From NCBI GenBank assembly GCA_030278955.1, contig JAOANR010000006.1, forward strand, positions 56,758,915 through 56,822,914: a stretch of 64,000 nucleotides of DNA. Reading direction: 5' to 3'. Positions within the stretch are counted from its first letter, which is position 1. Each line of letters opens with the position of its first letter. The DNA is from Hygrophila difformis (taxonomy: Eukaryota; Streptophyta; Magnoliopsida; Lamiales; Acanthaceae). Below the pieces are notes generated by a model. That model had not been told where the DNA came from. It did no database searches and worked only from the letters and a program-made list of their open reading frames with translations. The translations under genes and the position numbers were made by a program. This document shows, piece by piece, positions 21,627 through 34,033 of this stretch.

Positions 21627-22224
21627 GAGCTTCTCCAATGGAACTGCAACTCAAAATGCAGTAGAATTTTGCCCCAACCGATACCCAAAACCAATCCCAA
21701 AATGCGTTTTCGGAATAAACAGACGCAAATATGCGTATCTACTGTTCATCCCCTCAAAACTATTTTTATTTACAGTTTAGCCCTTTCTTTTTGTTATATT
21801 TCTATTTCTTTCCCTCGATATATATGCAATTTAATCCTTTCTCCACTAATTTTAATTCTTTTCCTTTTTTTATTGATTTAGTTATTTTTTTCTGTTATAT
21901 TTATAATTTAGGAAAAAGTAAATTATATTTTTATTTAATTAATTCTTTTAATTTTTATCTTTTATATTATTAATATTTTTGTATTGATATTTCATTAGTT
22001 ATTTTTATTAATTATATTTGTTTAAAATTAATAAAGGGGTGAAATGGCAAATTTGATAAATATATTGGTAATATATGTAAAGTGTAAAAGTAGTAAAAAG
22101 AGAATATTTTATGGAATATTCTTTTGAGTTTGAGTTTAGTGTTGTTGGTTGTAGATGAATTGTGTTTGATGTGATATTTACTGCATTTTTTGTTTGAGTT
22201 TAGTGTTTTCGGTTGGAGATGGTC
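21627..22224. mobile_element. Tourist/Harbinger-type MITE in the same Copia LTR
   Basis: A 598-bp element begins GAGCTTCTCCAATGG and ends TTGGAGATGGTC, flanked by TTA (21624-21626 and 22225-22227). The other LTR has the empty site gtgtattactcaattg. A 3-bp TTA target and GAGC.TCTCCAA ends fit PIF/Harbinger MITEs. The interior is very AT-rich with no frame. Confidence 0.9.
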
Positions 22225-22576
22225 TTACTCAATTGAACAAGAAAAGGAAATGAAATGGGAAAGTATAGCAGTGAGTGGAAATTCTTATTCATTTCCAATG
22301 TTAGACAATACATATTTATAGTACAATTTTTCTTCTTGATATTACACAAGTACATGGATGACAATTCTAACTCAATAATTGTGTGATGGCTTTGAAAATT
22401 CAAGACATTCAATTAGTCTAGTTTTAGACTTTTCAACACTCCCCCTGAATGTCTTAAATACAAAGAATATGCCTCATTAAAACCTTATTAGGAAAAAACC
22501 CAGTGGGAAAAAAAATCCAAGTTTGGAAAAAGAGTACATGATTCTTGTGTATTTACTTCTCCCTCTGATCAAAGCA

Positions 22577-25500
22577 TCAATTGAGATTCTTTAGTCGACG
22601 CATCCCGATACTTTTCACCAACTTTTCGAATGTTGTTGTTGGTAGTGCCTTGGTAAATAAATCTGCAAGATTATCAGCTGAACGGATTTGCTGCACATCT
22701 ATTTCACCATTTTTCTGTAAATCATGAGTGAAGAAAAATTTTGGTGAAATGTGTTTCGCTCTATCTCCTTTAATATATCTTCCCTTCAATTGTGCTATAC
22801 AGGCTGCATTATCTTCATATAAAACTGTTGAGGATATTTTTTCTTCAGTAGCCATGCCACAATTTTTCAATATATGGTGCATCAAAGATCGCAACCATAC
22901 ACATTCTCGATTGGCTTCATGGATTGCTAAAATTTCAGCATGATTTGACGAAGTAGCAGTCAAAGTCTGCTTCATTGATCTCCATGAAATTGCAGTACCA
23001 CCACATGTAAAAACATAGCCAGTTTGAGATTTAGCTTTATGTGGATCTGATAAATATCCGGCATCAGCAAAGCCTATTATTTCATGTCGAGAATCATTTG
23101 GGTAAAATAACCCAAGATCAATAGTTCCTTGGAGATAGCGAAATATGTGTTTAATTCCATTCCAATGTCGTCTTGTAGGAGATGAACTGAATCTCGCTAA
23201 TAAATTTACTGCAAATGATATATCTGGTCTAGTGCAGTTTGCGAGATACATTAAAGCACCTATGGCACTTAAATATGGGACCTCTGGTCCAAGAATTTGT
23301 TCACCTTCCTCTTGTGGTCTAAACGGATCCCTTTTTATATCAAGTGACCTTACGGCCATTTGAGTACTCAATGGATGTGCTTTATCCATATAAAATCGCT
23401 TTAATACTCTCTGAGTATAAGCTGTTTGATGGACAAATGTTCCATTATTTAAATATTCAATTTGCAGACCAAGACATGATTTGGTTTTACCAAAATCTTT
23501 GATTTCAAACTCCTTTTTCAAGTATTCAACAGCCTTTTGGAGCTCCTCTGGAGTTCCAATCAAATTGAGATCATCAACATAAACTGCAATGATTACAAAC
23601 TCTTGTCCATTTTTCTTAATGAAAATACATGGACATATTGGGTCATTTGCATAACCCTCTCGTACCAATGACTCACTGAGTCGGTTATACCACATTCGCC
23701 CGGACTGTTTCAGTCCATATAGGGATTTTTGTAATTTGATGGAATACATATGTCTAGGATTTGATTCATATGTCTCTGACATTTTTAATCCTTCTGGGAC
23801 CTTCATATAGATATTTGTATCTAAATTTCCATATAGATACGCAGTAATAACATCCATTAATCTCATTTCAAGATTTTGATGGACCGCTAAACTGATAAGA
23901 TATCTAAATGTTATTCCATCCATTATAGGGGAATATGTTTCCTCATAATCAAATCCGGGTCTCTGTGAGAACCCTTGGGCGACTAATCTCGCTTTGTATC
24001 TGACAATTTCATTTTTGTCATTTCTTTTTCGGACAAAGACCCATCTGTATCCAACTGGCTTTATATTTTCTGGTGTTTTGACAATCGGTCCAAACACATT
24101 TCGTCTAGCCAGGGAATCCAATTCAGATTGGATTGCATCTTTCCATTTTGGCCAATCTTTTCTTTTCCGACATTCATCAACCGAATTTGGTTTATGATCC
24201 TTGTCATTATTTATGATGTCAAGTGCTATGTGGTACGAGAATACATTATCTATGATAATTGCATCTCGATTCCAAACATTTCTGCCTGTGACAAAATTGA
24301 TTGATATTTCATTATTTTCAATTTCCTGTTCCTTTGGAACTGCAAGTTCATGCTCCTTTGGAGCAGTTTGCTCTTCAAGAGCTTCTTTTTCCTCTGGAAT
24401 ATTTTCTGCAATTTTGTCATTTTCAATTATTTGTGATCCTCTTTTCTTTCGAGGATTTTTATCTTTTGAACCTGGTGGTCTACCACGCTTCAAGCGTGCA
24501 GTAGATTCATCTTTGGCACTTGTAATTGGTCCCTCTGGGACATAAATTTTTATTGGAACATTTGCTGCCGGTATAAGAGATTTTGTTACTCTTTTAGAGT
24601 CGCATAATGCATCCGGCAATTGATTTGCAATACTCTGCAAATGTACAATTCTTTGTACTTCTAGTTCACAATCATTTGTACGAGGATCAAAGAAATCTAA
24701 CGGTGTTTTCCAGTTGATTTCTTTTTCTTTCTTTGGTTGATTTCTGTCTCCCCTAATGTCGGGAAATGAGATTCGTCAAAATGACAATCTTTGAATTTCG
24801 CAGTAAATAAATCACCAGTTAATGGTTCGAGATATCGAATAATCGATGGTGATTCATACCCGACATATATTCCCAATCTACGTTGGGGACCCATCTTTGT
24901 GCGCTGAGGTGGTGCAATCCGGACATACACAGCGCAACCAAATATTCTGAGATGAGATATATTGGGTTCATGCCCAAATGTTAATTGTATAGGGGAGTAT
25001 TCATGATAATGTGTCGGTCTTATCCGCACCAATTTTGCTGCATGCAATATTGCATGCCCCCAAGCTGTCAATGGCAATCCAGATCTCATTAATAATGGTC
25101 TGGCAATTAATTGTAAACGCTTTATAAGCGATTCAGCAAGTCCATTCTGCGTATGGACATGAGCAACAGGATGCTCAACTTTTATGCCAATTGACACGCA
25201 GTATTCATCAAACCTCTGGGATGAATATTCACCAGCATTATCCAATCGGATATTTTTTATTGTATAATCAGGGAACTGTGCTCGTAATTTAATAATTTGA
25301 GCAAGTAATTTTGCAAACGCATGATTGCGAGATGATAATAATGATACATTGGACCATCGTGTTGATGCATCAATTAGCACCATAAAATATTGAAATGGTC
25401 CACATGGTGGATCTATAGGTCCACATATATCGCCCTGAATTCTTTCAAGAAAACTGGGGCTTTCAGTTCCCACTTTTGTTGGTGAATGTTTGGAAATTAA

Positions 25501-26200
25501 TTTTCCTTGGGAGCAAGCAACACATATATAATCATTATGCTGCAGCAATTTTTGTCCCTTTAATGAATGGCCATGACTATTTGTAATAATTCGCCTCATC
25601 ATTGTAGAGCCGGGATGGCCTAGGCGATCATGCCATATCATATATTCATCAGTAAGCCTATGGCTTCCAATAGACCTCTGGCCTATTTTGGGATGATATT
25701 CATTAGTGGGCCTATGGCCATCAATAAACCTCTGGTTTATTTGGGGAATATTAGACCTGTGGTCTAAGTGATAATTTTCAATTGTATTTATCTTTGAAAA
25801 AATACAATCCAGAAGACAGAGCTGGTAATTTTTCCAACATATATTTCTTACCATGTGTGGTATTTGTAATTAATAAATATTCGACATTTTTCTGAAGTCG
25901 ATGTCTCGAGATGATACCCATTTTCTCGGATATCTTTAAAACTCAATAAATTTCTTCGAGACTTGGGAGATAGGAGTGCATTTTTCACAATTAATTTTGT
26001 TCCATCTGGGAAAATAAGGTTGGCTGTGCCAATTCCTTTTATAATATTTGCACTACCACATATTGTGTTTATGTTTGTATCTCCCATTTTTAAATTGGAA
26101 AAATACCTTATGTCTTTTAGTATCGTGTGCGTTGAAGCACTATCAATAAGAATATATTATCAGCTTTATAATTCCCCATTTTGCTGTAATTAAAACAAGA
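22577..26200 (-). pseudogene. Copia pol remnant: protease, integrase, reverse transcriptase, RNase H
   Basis: Domains in order on the minus strand. Protease trace DSASTHTIL lies near 26150, reached only after a 1-base frame change. The integrase zinc-binding and core domain spans 25854-24697 (WHDRLGHPG, then DICGPI, RLDNAGEYSS and QNGLAES). A frame break near 24700 precedes reverse transcriptase and RNase H in 24640-22577. RT motif A is intact (DVITAYLYG) and the active-site box reads YVDDLN. RNase H ends with DNLADLFTKALP. At least three frame breaks separate the blocks (near 26160, 25850 and 24700), so no single polyprotein can be made. Confidence 0.9.
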
Positions 26201-26333
26201 CATAATTAATATTAAAACAAGATTTAACATAAGTGAAATATTACAATACAGAGACAATAAGATAGCACACATACAAAAGTAAAGGCAGATACAGAAGTTC
26301 AAAGCGTAATAAAATAATAATACAACATAACAA

Positions 26334-27343
26334 TTAAACTAAATTACTATATAAATCTTCAACTTGAAATTCTGGGATATTGGGCATATTTTCCTCAGAA
26401 TTCATTCCGTCAATATGGTTTGTTTCAACCACCCTTTTTCCTTTATCCCTCTGGGAATCTTGATAAAGTTTCACCCAATGATCTCTGGTACGACAATTTT
26501 TGTACCAGTGCCCTTTTAGGCCGCATCTATCGCATTTTGCTTCTTCATAATTCTGTTTTTGGACATCACCTCTGGTGTTGCCCTGATTCTGATTACATGT
26601 GTCTGTCGTGGGCCTAATATAAACATTGTTGCGGAAATGATTTTTCCCACGGCCTCGGTTATACCCACGACCACGAGGTCTCTGAACCCGGCCATGACTA
26701 CGGCCACGACCACGGCTGGAAGATTCAGTCACATGTGCCTCTGGCAATGGACTACTGCCAATTGGTCTCATTTCATGATTTTTTAATAATAAATCATTAT
26801 TCTTTTCAGCCAATAACAAAAACGTAATCAAAACGTAATCAGATCAGAATATTCAGTGAAACCCTGTGCTCGGTATGTTTGCTGTAACACCATATTGGAG
26901 GGGTGGAATGTAGAGAATGTCTTCTCTAGCATTTGTTTATCAGTAATTGTCTCACCACATAGTCTTAATTGTGATACGATATTAAACAGAGCAGAATTGT
27001 AATCATTTACTGATTTAAAATCCTGGAATCGTAAGTGTGACCAGTCATACTGGGCTCGAGGGAGATTTATTGATCTTAAATGATCATATCTTTTTTCCAA
27101 ATTCTCCCAGAGTTCAATTGGGTCTTTGACCGTTAAATACTGTGTTTTCAATCCCTCATCAAGATGATGGCGGATGAAAATCATAGCTTTCGCACGGTCT
27201 TGGTTTGAAGCCTGATTATCTTTTTCAATTATTTTTTCAATACCTATTGATTCCAAATGGATTTCAACATCCATTTTCCAAGATAAATAATTATCTCCAG
27301 ATACCATCAGTGGTCTGAAATCCTGCTTTGTCAAGTTAGCCAT
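26334..27343 (-). pseudogene. Copia gag remnant with zinc knuckle
   Basis: Starts MANLTKQDFRPLMVSGDNY at 27343 and contains the gag domain typical of Copia (LSWKMDVEIHL). It is broken near 26828 by an 11-bp tandem duplication (gattacgtttt twice on the minus strand), which shifts the frame after YSDLITF. The second part has an Arg/Gly-rich stretch and a CX2CX4HX4C knuckle (CDRCGLKGHWYKNC). Without the duplication the two parts would be continuous. Confidence 0.88.
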
Positions 27344-27420
27344 AATAGAATTATTGGAATACAAAATATTACCTCAAAGAAATTCTGGTAGAGCTCCGTT
27401 CGTAGCTCGTGCTGATAACG

Positions 27421-27703
27421 TGTTATAAATACAAATATAAAATATATAACAATTATTGTATGAGTATAAAATATGCTAGTACAAGTGTATTACTCAATTG
27501 AACAAGAAAAGGAAATGAAATGGGAAAGGATAGCAGTGAGTGGAAATTCTTATTCATTTCCAATGTTAGACAACACATATTTATAGTACAATTTTTCTTC
27601 TTGATATTACACAAGTACATGGATGACAATTCTAACTCAATAATTGTGTGATGGCTTTGAAAATTCAAGACATTCAATTAGTCTAGTTTTAGACTTTTCA
27701 ACA
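27421..27703 (-). repeat. 5' LTR of the decayed Copia (uninterrupted)
   Basis: The 283-bp LTR is bounded by the AATTG duplication on its right. It gives the empty-site reference for both MITEs in the other LTR. Confidence 0.93.
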
Positions 27704-27708
27704 AATTG

Positions 27709-28862
27709 AAAATTGTTTGGTGACCTTAGTCGTGGAGCCTTATACATAAGGATTTATTTAGGAAGTAAAAATGATGTTCAGTATACTTTTTACTAAACCA
27801 GCTATTTGCATTCTTCTCTTTACTAACATCACATTACCGAAAATACTCCTAATTTATTTGATAAAAATAAATAAAGAAAAAGTCACATACTCTTCATAAT
27901 TCTAAATACACCCCACCAATACTAACATCTTCTAAAAACTAAGCAAAAAACCCCACCTCCAAAATTCTAACACATTCCACCCAAAAAATCCTATCCCCCT
28001 TAAAAGTTATGAAATAATTGATATAATTAGCATAAATCAAAAGATAAGTAGTGTAGAACTATTATCCAACAAATAGAGGAGGAAAAATCATTTTAGAGTG
28101 GAGATATAAGCATTTTAAAATTGTGAAATTTTCATTTTCACATAGAGCTATTCGGTGCTGGTTAGCTATACGCTGGACATGATGCGTGGCCAGAGAGGCC
28201 GAATGGTCTTCACAGTGCGCAGCCAAGCTGGCCAATGGCCATACAAGTATGTTTCCAATTTTTTTTTCTTTTTTTTGCTGGTTATAATTTCAATATATAT
28301 TAAAAAGTAGACACGTCCTTTATTTTTCGACAAAATAGAGTGATGATACATATATGTTTCCATTTTTTTTGTTATAATTTCACTATTGGGAATGAGTTGA
28401 GCACATCATTGGTATTAATTACACATACGTGTCAAGACGAACGAGTATAAAATACTTTTATGTAGTTGTGATACATTGATTTAGTATATAATTTTCTATA
28501 GGGATCAATCAAATTTTTCTTAAAAAAAAAGAAATTGATGGATGATGGAAACTAGTATAACCTTGTAATAAAATTACAGTACATTATTGCCAGTAAAATG
28601 CAAAAAATGTGATCAAAATGCTCCATTGTCATTTCTTTACATAAGCTTTGGTGCAAACGTAACATTGCCTAATTCTATCGTTAAACATATCAAAAGTAAA
28701 ACATAAATTTTTGCTACATTCATAGGTCAACAAAACAAGTTCCGCATCGCAGTTTGGACTACCTAGGAAGTGAGACTCCTTCATGTGGAGTCGACATTGT
28801 TACGTCAGGGAGAAAACTAGAAGCACCATTACAGTGTCCATCCACGGCCACATGCAGATATC
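27709..28862. other. Intergenic, AT-rich, nothing recognised
   Basis: AT-rich sequence without a credible frame. The first part is the original upstream flank of the FDM-like gene before the Copia insertion. No TE ends were identified with confidence. Confidence 0.4.
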
Positions 28863-29169
28863 CTAGCAAGGGATTTCAAAATCAACAATGAGTTCTCTTG
28901 CCCTTTCCTTCAGCTGAATGGATTTTGCATCATCCTTCGGGAAATGAGTTGAGGAAATTTTAGCCGATTGTGCTTTGGTTCAAATTTGTCTATACCTCTT
29001 GGGAGTAAATGGGATTGGTTTGGAGTCCTCAATCATATTTTTGACGTGCAAAGCACGAGATGAGATGGCCAATACCTTAAGAGTATTACTAGTAGTTCTG
29101 CAACAGCTAGACAGGCCACCTCATCACCAATTGCAATTAGAACTTCCTGGAGTTTCTCCATGCAATTCC
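28863..29169 (-). pseudogene. Last exon of an unrecognised minus-strand gene, broken
   Basis: After an acceptor (tatgcag) at 29169 the minus strand first reads [17 protein letters not shown]. After a frame change it reads a long stretch with [20 protein letters not shown], one TGA (near 28980), then THFPKDDAKSIQLKERAREL and IVDFEIPC before TAG at 28863-28865. The composition is protein-like, unlike the flanks, but I do not recognise the family. The stop and the frame change point to a pseudogene, or to a mis-read intron. Confidence 0.4.
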
Positions 29170-29373
29170 CTGCATATTTAAAACAAAACAAACAAATGTT
29201 GTTTTATAATAAATACTTATAACAAATCTAATTGGTACACTTAACACTACGATGGCTGTAAAACACAAAGCAAATAGGATAAGTAAGGCATAACGAGGAG
29301 ACAGAGGAAACTGCAGTATTTGAAAGACAGTAAGGTGCACAAAAAATGTAAAGACAAGCTTACAGTTAGTTAT

Positions 29374-29725
29374 TAGGACTGCAAACTAGCCCCTGCTCAA
29401 ATGCCCAACAAGAGATGCTTAATGATCCTATCGAGCAAGCTAATGTTCCTATTTGGTTCGTGATGACAGAGTCTTTGCTATCAATCTCTACCGCTTGGAG
29501 ACAATTCTCAAAATCCTGGAAAAATCTCAAAACAACTCTCAAAAGATAACCCCTCTACAACACTAACTAATAAAATAAATATAGTGAGATATCATACCTG
29601 CCCGGATGAAAACTATATGAAAATGAAGCAAGAAATAGCATGTGAAACCTGGATGTCCATGGTTGAGATGAAATCCAATCTAGGAAAGGTTGTGAGCAAT
29701 TCATCATCCTCTCTATGGTGTCCAT
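29374..29725 (-). pseudogene. Two possible upstream exons of the same unrecognised gene
   Basis: An exon ending near 29625 (DELLTTFPRLDFISTMDIQ, donor CAG|GTTTCA) can splice to one starting at 29515 after a ttccag acceptor (DFENCLQAVEIDSKDSVIT and onward to CWAFEQGL). A second donor, GGGCAG|GTATGA at 29598, is also possible and uses another frame. The splice signals are good but no family match is known to me. The frame ends with TAA at about 29374. Confidence 0.3.
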
Positions 29726-32700
29726 CTTGAACAATGAACAGGACTAATATCCATTGGACATTTTACAGAACATTCAAAGAAACGGAGGAAGTTCACCACT
29801 TCACCTGCTAGTATCAAGGTTGCTTTTTACATTTAAAAGGAACTATTGTTAAAGATATTACCATGTACTCTACACAGTTAAGAACTGTATCTAGAAAACC
29901 AGAGAAAAAAAAAAAAGAAGAATCGGAGAAGCAAAGAATGCAATCAAAATAATTCAAGAAACAAAGAATTTTTTAAACCATGTGCATTGATCAAACAATA
30001 TTCCAGAGAGTGGATCATTTAAACTCACCATCTCCTTGTGTTTTAAAGATAAAGAGAAAGAGTGTGATTCTAGAAACAAGCAGAAAATGAAACATGTACA
30101 TGTGACACCCGACATCGTCAAACCTTGAAGAAGCTTTGCATGACACACAAAATCCCATTCCATCAAACCTTGAAGAATCATCCATTGAATAATCATTGAG
30201 TGACACAAAATACATTGCTATCAAGCCTATAAATTGTCCTCACAGTTTTTCATTCACATCAGATGCTGACATGAAAATCAAGAATCGTTCATAAAGCCCA
30301 CTCATGCTAAAAAAAAATTAAGAAATATTTAAAAGGTTCATTGAAATAGTTAAGGAACCAACAAGACATAGAAATAAGCCAAAGAGACTAGGTGTGTATA
30401 CATAAAATGATAGAATAATTTAAATAAAAAAACCTAAATAACAATAAAATGTCAATTACCCAAGAAACCGAAAGGCCATCAAAATAACTTAAGAAGAAAA
30501 AAAATGGATATAATCGTGCATATCAAGTAAATATCGATCAATAGTCTAGCAATAAGTGATTTGTTAGTAATCATAAGCAAAATCATCAGATCTTGAAACT
30601 GTGAATATTGACAAGAAAATCAAGAATTATCGAAGAATGGAATCAAAGCACAATGAGTCAATGACAATACCCAAAAGTAAAATAAAATTAAAAAAAAATT
30701 AATAAAAAAAAACTCATCTTTTCATAAGGATTTCAGGAATCTGTAACCTTGATAACAAAAAACATGTATCATGGAGATCAAGAACTCTCATGTCACCTAA
30801 TTCCAGATTGGGGTTGTAAGGCATTCATCATTCTGCCTGGTGTCAACACGGAACAAGACAATATTTCATCAGACAAAATAAGAGAACATGTAAAGAAAAG
30901 AAAGGAAGCTTCACCTGAGAAAAGCTATAACCATTCTAATTCTTTGAGGTGACAAAACAGAGTCAACTTGTTTGCAGTTGACAAACCAGTAATTTCTTGG
31001 CCTACGGCAATAATGCATTTTTCCGTAGCAATACCTGTTCCTCTATATAATCTAGAAATTAATCCTGATGAAAAGGAGGCAAAACAATGCAAAATACGTG
31101 AATTACAGAGTTGAATACTTGTGGTGATATCTGAAGAGGGTTGTCTGGCAGGGCACAAAAAGAACTTGAACCCCCAGGAATCCCCACCTCCACCCACCTC
31201 ATAGCAAGAGAGACTTCAATAAGCAAGCAGGTGACACCATTCTTGTTTGGTTGCAATAGACCTGTGCTATTGAAAACATGATTCAAGTGAAGGCAATCAT
31301 CTAGCCCTTTCATGTGACAAGATGGAATCAGTCTGGAGCACTTCTTTTAGTACTTTGGTACTCCCCATCCTGGCTGCCAAAACATGCAATCAATCATGTC
31401 CAAGCACCATTGATGTTATCTCTGGGGGCCTGCCTCTCCATGCACAATGCAATGTAGAATTTCCACCCTTGATCAACTTCCAAGCAACTCTAGCAAGCAT
31501 CTCCAGAACCTTCGTAACAAAGCAAAACCAAAAATTTTAAGCCCCACAAATATTGTAACCTATTGTGTATTTTTAGTTATGATTAGTAATTTAGGTTACA
31601 ATTAGTTCATGATTCATTTTATAAACAAGTCAATTTTATCAAACAAAAATTGCAACTACTGAATTTAATATTCGTGATTACCCTGTAAGGTACAAACTAC
31701 TATGCCATCATAACTGAGCTAGGAAATCAACTGTGAATCCATCTCTAGAAATCAATATCTGGTCCCGGCCCAAACAGCACAACTCAGGCAGCACTGGTCT
31801 CTCCCGTGGTAGTTCTCAGCACTCACCATGTCCGGGCAGCAAAGGAAGATCTAGGCCTCAAGATAAACATGTATATGCCTTGTGGCGAGGTGCAACGCTG
31901 TAGCAGAGTAGCAGGCCAAAAATCGTCATCAACAACATCATTGTACCTTTGTGTGTTGATGGATGGATTTCATTGACCGGTCTTCATCAAGGCTTTGATG
32001 TTGCTGTCCTGTATTGCCTTATTGCGAAGCAACCAATCCATTCTTCTGTTTGATCAGAAATCAGTTAAAGGTTTTGGGAAGAAATTGCTGCGTCATTTGG
32101 GCTGACGAAAGTGAATAGGGACAGCTAGAAATCAAACAAGGAAGAGACTAATACCAAAATGAATGACACATTTTCGGAATTTATATTCCAAGATAATAGC
32201 CAAACCGCAGCCCCTAAGACCTCAGTGAATCATGGGAATCATCTACTTGAAATTTATGGGAATCATCTACTTGAAATATTGGCTTTCTTCGGTACACAAT
32301 AGAAACTTCAGTCTTATTTGATCCCCACCTAGGCACCCTGTGCATCAAATATATATTACAAAACGATCATAAAATATATTACAAACGATCATATGGACTG
32401 TGTTCATAAATGAACTACTAAAATAGACAAACCATAATAGATTAGAGAATGAATGATTCCAAGTGGCAATCATATCAAAACATAAATTAATGGTAAAAGG
32501 AATGAATAGGAAATATAAACTATAAAATTTTATACTCTAGAGGTGTAATCTTGTGTAAACATGTTTCAGATGTTAGCTTTTTGTGGGCGGGAAACACGTT
32601 CATCAAAGAATTGCTTACCGTCTCGGACTTGTACAGAGGAGAATGTCAAATAAAGGGCCTGTGGAATCAAGAAATAAATTTAGCTTCATTTTCACACACA

Positions 32701-33096
32701 CAAAACGAAAATGCCCATAAAAACATAGAACACAAGTACAAAACTTTCCAAAGTATCAAAAGTATTAAAGTCGATTAAAACCTTACAAAATTCTGCCACA
32801 CTATTTAAAGAATGTAATCAATAAAGAAGGCCATTTACATCCTCACACTTAAGCGATAAAAAAACAAAATAAGAAAGACATTTCCAAGAATCCAATATAT
32901 AAAAATATAAACATAAGTTTCTCAACATTGAAACAAGGAATTTACAACCATTCAAATGCTTAAGGTGCTAAAATTTAAAAAACTCAACGACTTGGATAAA
33001 GCATAATTTTAGCCACATCATATTAAAAACAAGAAATAAGCATCAATGCATTTATTTCACAGAAACCGAGGCAAAAGCCTAATAAATGAATATGAT
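29726..33096. other. Mostly non-coding; contains a segment duplicated at 61.8-63.5 kb
   Basis: 30440-32560 aligns with 55735-55858 plus 61779-63470, in the same orientation. Shared landmarks are tcaattacccaagaaa, the cagatcttgaaact motif, gcacaatgag and tgatccccacctaggcaccc. The copy here holds about 282 bp (30955-31236) that the other lacks, flanked by ggtgaca on both sides. It also has a 26-bp tandem repeat near 32230-32280 that is single in the other copy. Apart from the ankyrin remnant at 31770-32056, no gene is supported. Confidence 0.6.
31770..32056 (-). pseudogene. Ankyrin-gene remnant, frameshifted
   Basis: After an aacag acceptor the minus strand starts ATGGATTGGTTGCTTCGCAA, encoding MDWLLRNKAI, the same start as the better copy at 62670-62957. 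A short deletion relative to that copy brings in a TGA after about 21 codons. The ankyrin part downstream (near 31890-31800) is further degraded. Confidence 0.5.
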
Positions 33097-33322
33097 CATA
33101 TTTTTATTTTGATTATTGAATGATGTATGACTCGTTTTCACTTATAAGGGAACCCCAAGATCCTTGCCTTGAACGAGGCTTCAACCTTTTTGTTCATGAT
33201 GTAATTACCATTTTTTTATTATAAAATAATTTAAGACTCGGTTTCACTTATAAAGGAACCCCAATATCCTGGCATGGCCGTGGATGAGGCTTCAACTTTT
33301 TTTGTTCATGACACTTTTGCTG
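33097..33322. repeat. Imperfect tandem repeat, about 112 bp twice
   Basis: Two copies share gactcgttttcacttata (or gactcggtttcacttata), aaggaaccccaa, gatcct or tatcct, gaggcttcaac and tttgttcatga. The repeat ends about 170 bp before the MULE target site. Confidence 0.7.
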
Positions 33323-33382
33323 AGTCGTGACGGTTGATTTCCAAAAGCTACTTGTGCCCGCGGAACAATGTGCCAGTCATTT

Positions 33383-33411
33383 TCTTTCTTTCTTTCTTTC
33401 TTTCTTTTTTT
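33383..33411. repeat. (TTTC)n microsatellite followed by poly-T
   Basis: About six TTTC units run into a T-tract. It lies about 80 bp left of the MULE. Confidence 0.85.
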
Positions 33412-34033
33412 TTTTTCAATTTTAGATTTTTTTACATTCTTTTCAATCATTTTTTTAAGCTTTAAAGGTAATCACATCCACGAAAAAATTAAAGTGGTGT
33501 ACAATTCTATCCCATATAAATAACAAAAAGCCTTTTCACCCTCAATATAAGCAAAACTCTTTTGTACCCGAAATGACGAAAACGCCCTACAAGAATTAAA
33601 TATTGGAATAGACACAATCGAAATTTTCGAGTCCCAATCGAAAAGCACCGAGTGCCACTCGCTAGGAATCGAGCGTCACTCGAAAGGCTCACGAGTAGCG
33701 ATCGAATGTAACTTTGTTGATGCCATTCGACTGAACTGATGTGGCAACGGATGTATTTTTTCGTTTGTCACTCGAATCCTATTCGAATGTGACTCAAAAT
33801 CTATCGGGGGGACTCGATAACGAGCAAGTGTAACTTGGTAGCCTATTCGAGTGGCCAGATTGATATGCGAAATCCTTCTGATTGACATATGAATATATAT
33901 GGATGAAGCATTAAATTTTGGTTGTTGCAACATTAATTTCAAGTGTAAATGTGATGTTAACCTTCCGAATTGTAGGGTAAATGGCCGATTTTACTGCAAA
34001 CAATCAAAAAACTAAAAAAATCTACTATTGCAT

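Larger units (their letters stand above)
21068..22438 (-). repeat. 3' LTR of the decayed Copia, split by two MITEs
   Basis: Aligned with 27421-27703, this LTR has two extra blocks, at 21111-21592 and 21627-22224, each with its own target duplication. The LTR sequence is otherwise nearly the same (for example cccatttcatttccttttct on the minus strand). Confidence 0.93.
21068..27703 (-). mobile_element. Copia LTR retrotransposon, decayed, with 5-bp TSD
   Basis: Two LTRs (21068-22438 and 27421-27703) enclose gag and pol on the minus strand. The flanks are perfect AATTG duplications (21063-21067 and 27704-27708). LTR ends are TGTTGAAA...TATAACA read on the minus strand. A purine-rich tract (CATTCAGGGGGAG) borders the left LTR at 22439-22451. 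Next to the right LTR the minus strand reads CGTTATCAGCACGA, a primer-site candidate that is not the usual TGG type. The coding part has several frameshifts, so it cannot move by itself. The left LTR is 286 bp once two inserted MITEs are removed, against 283 bp for the right. Confidence 0.93.
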
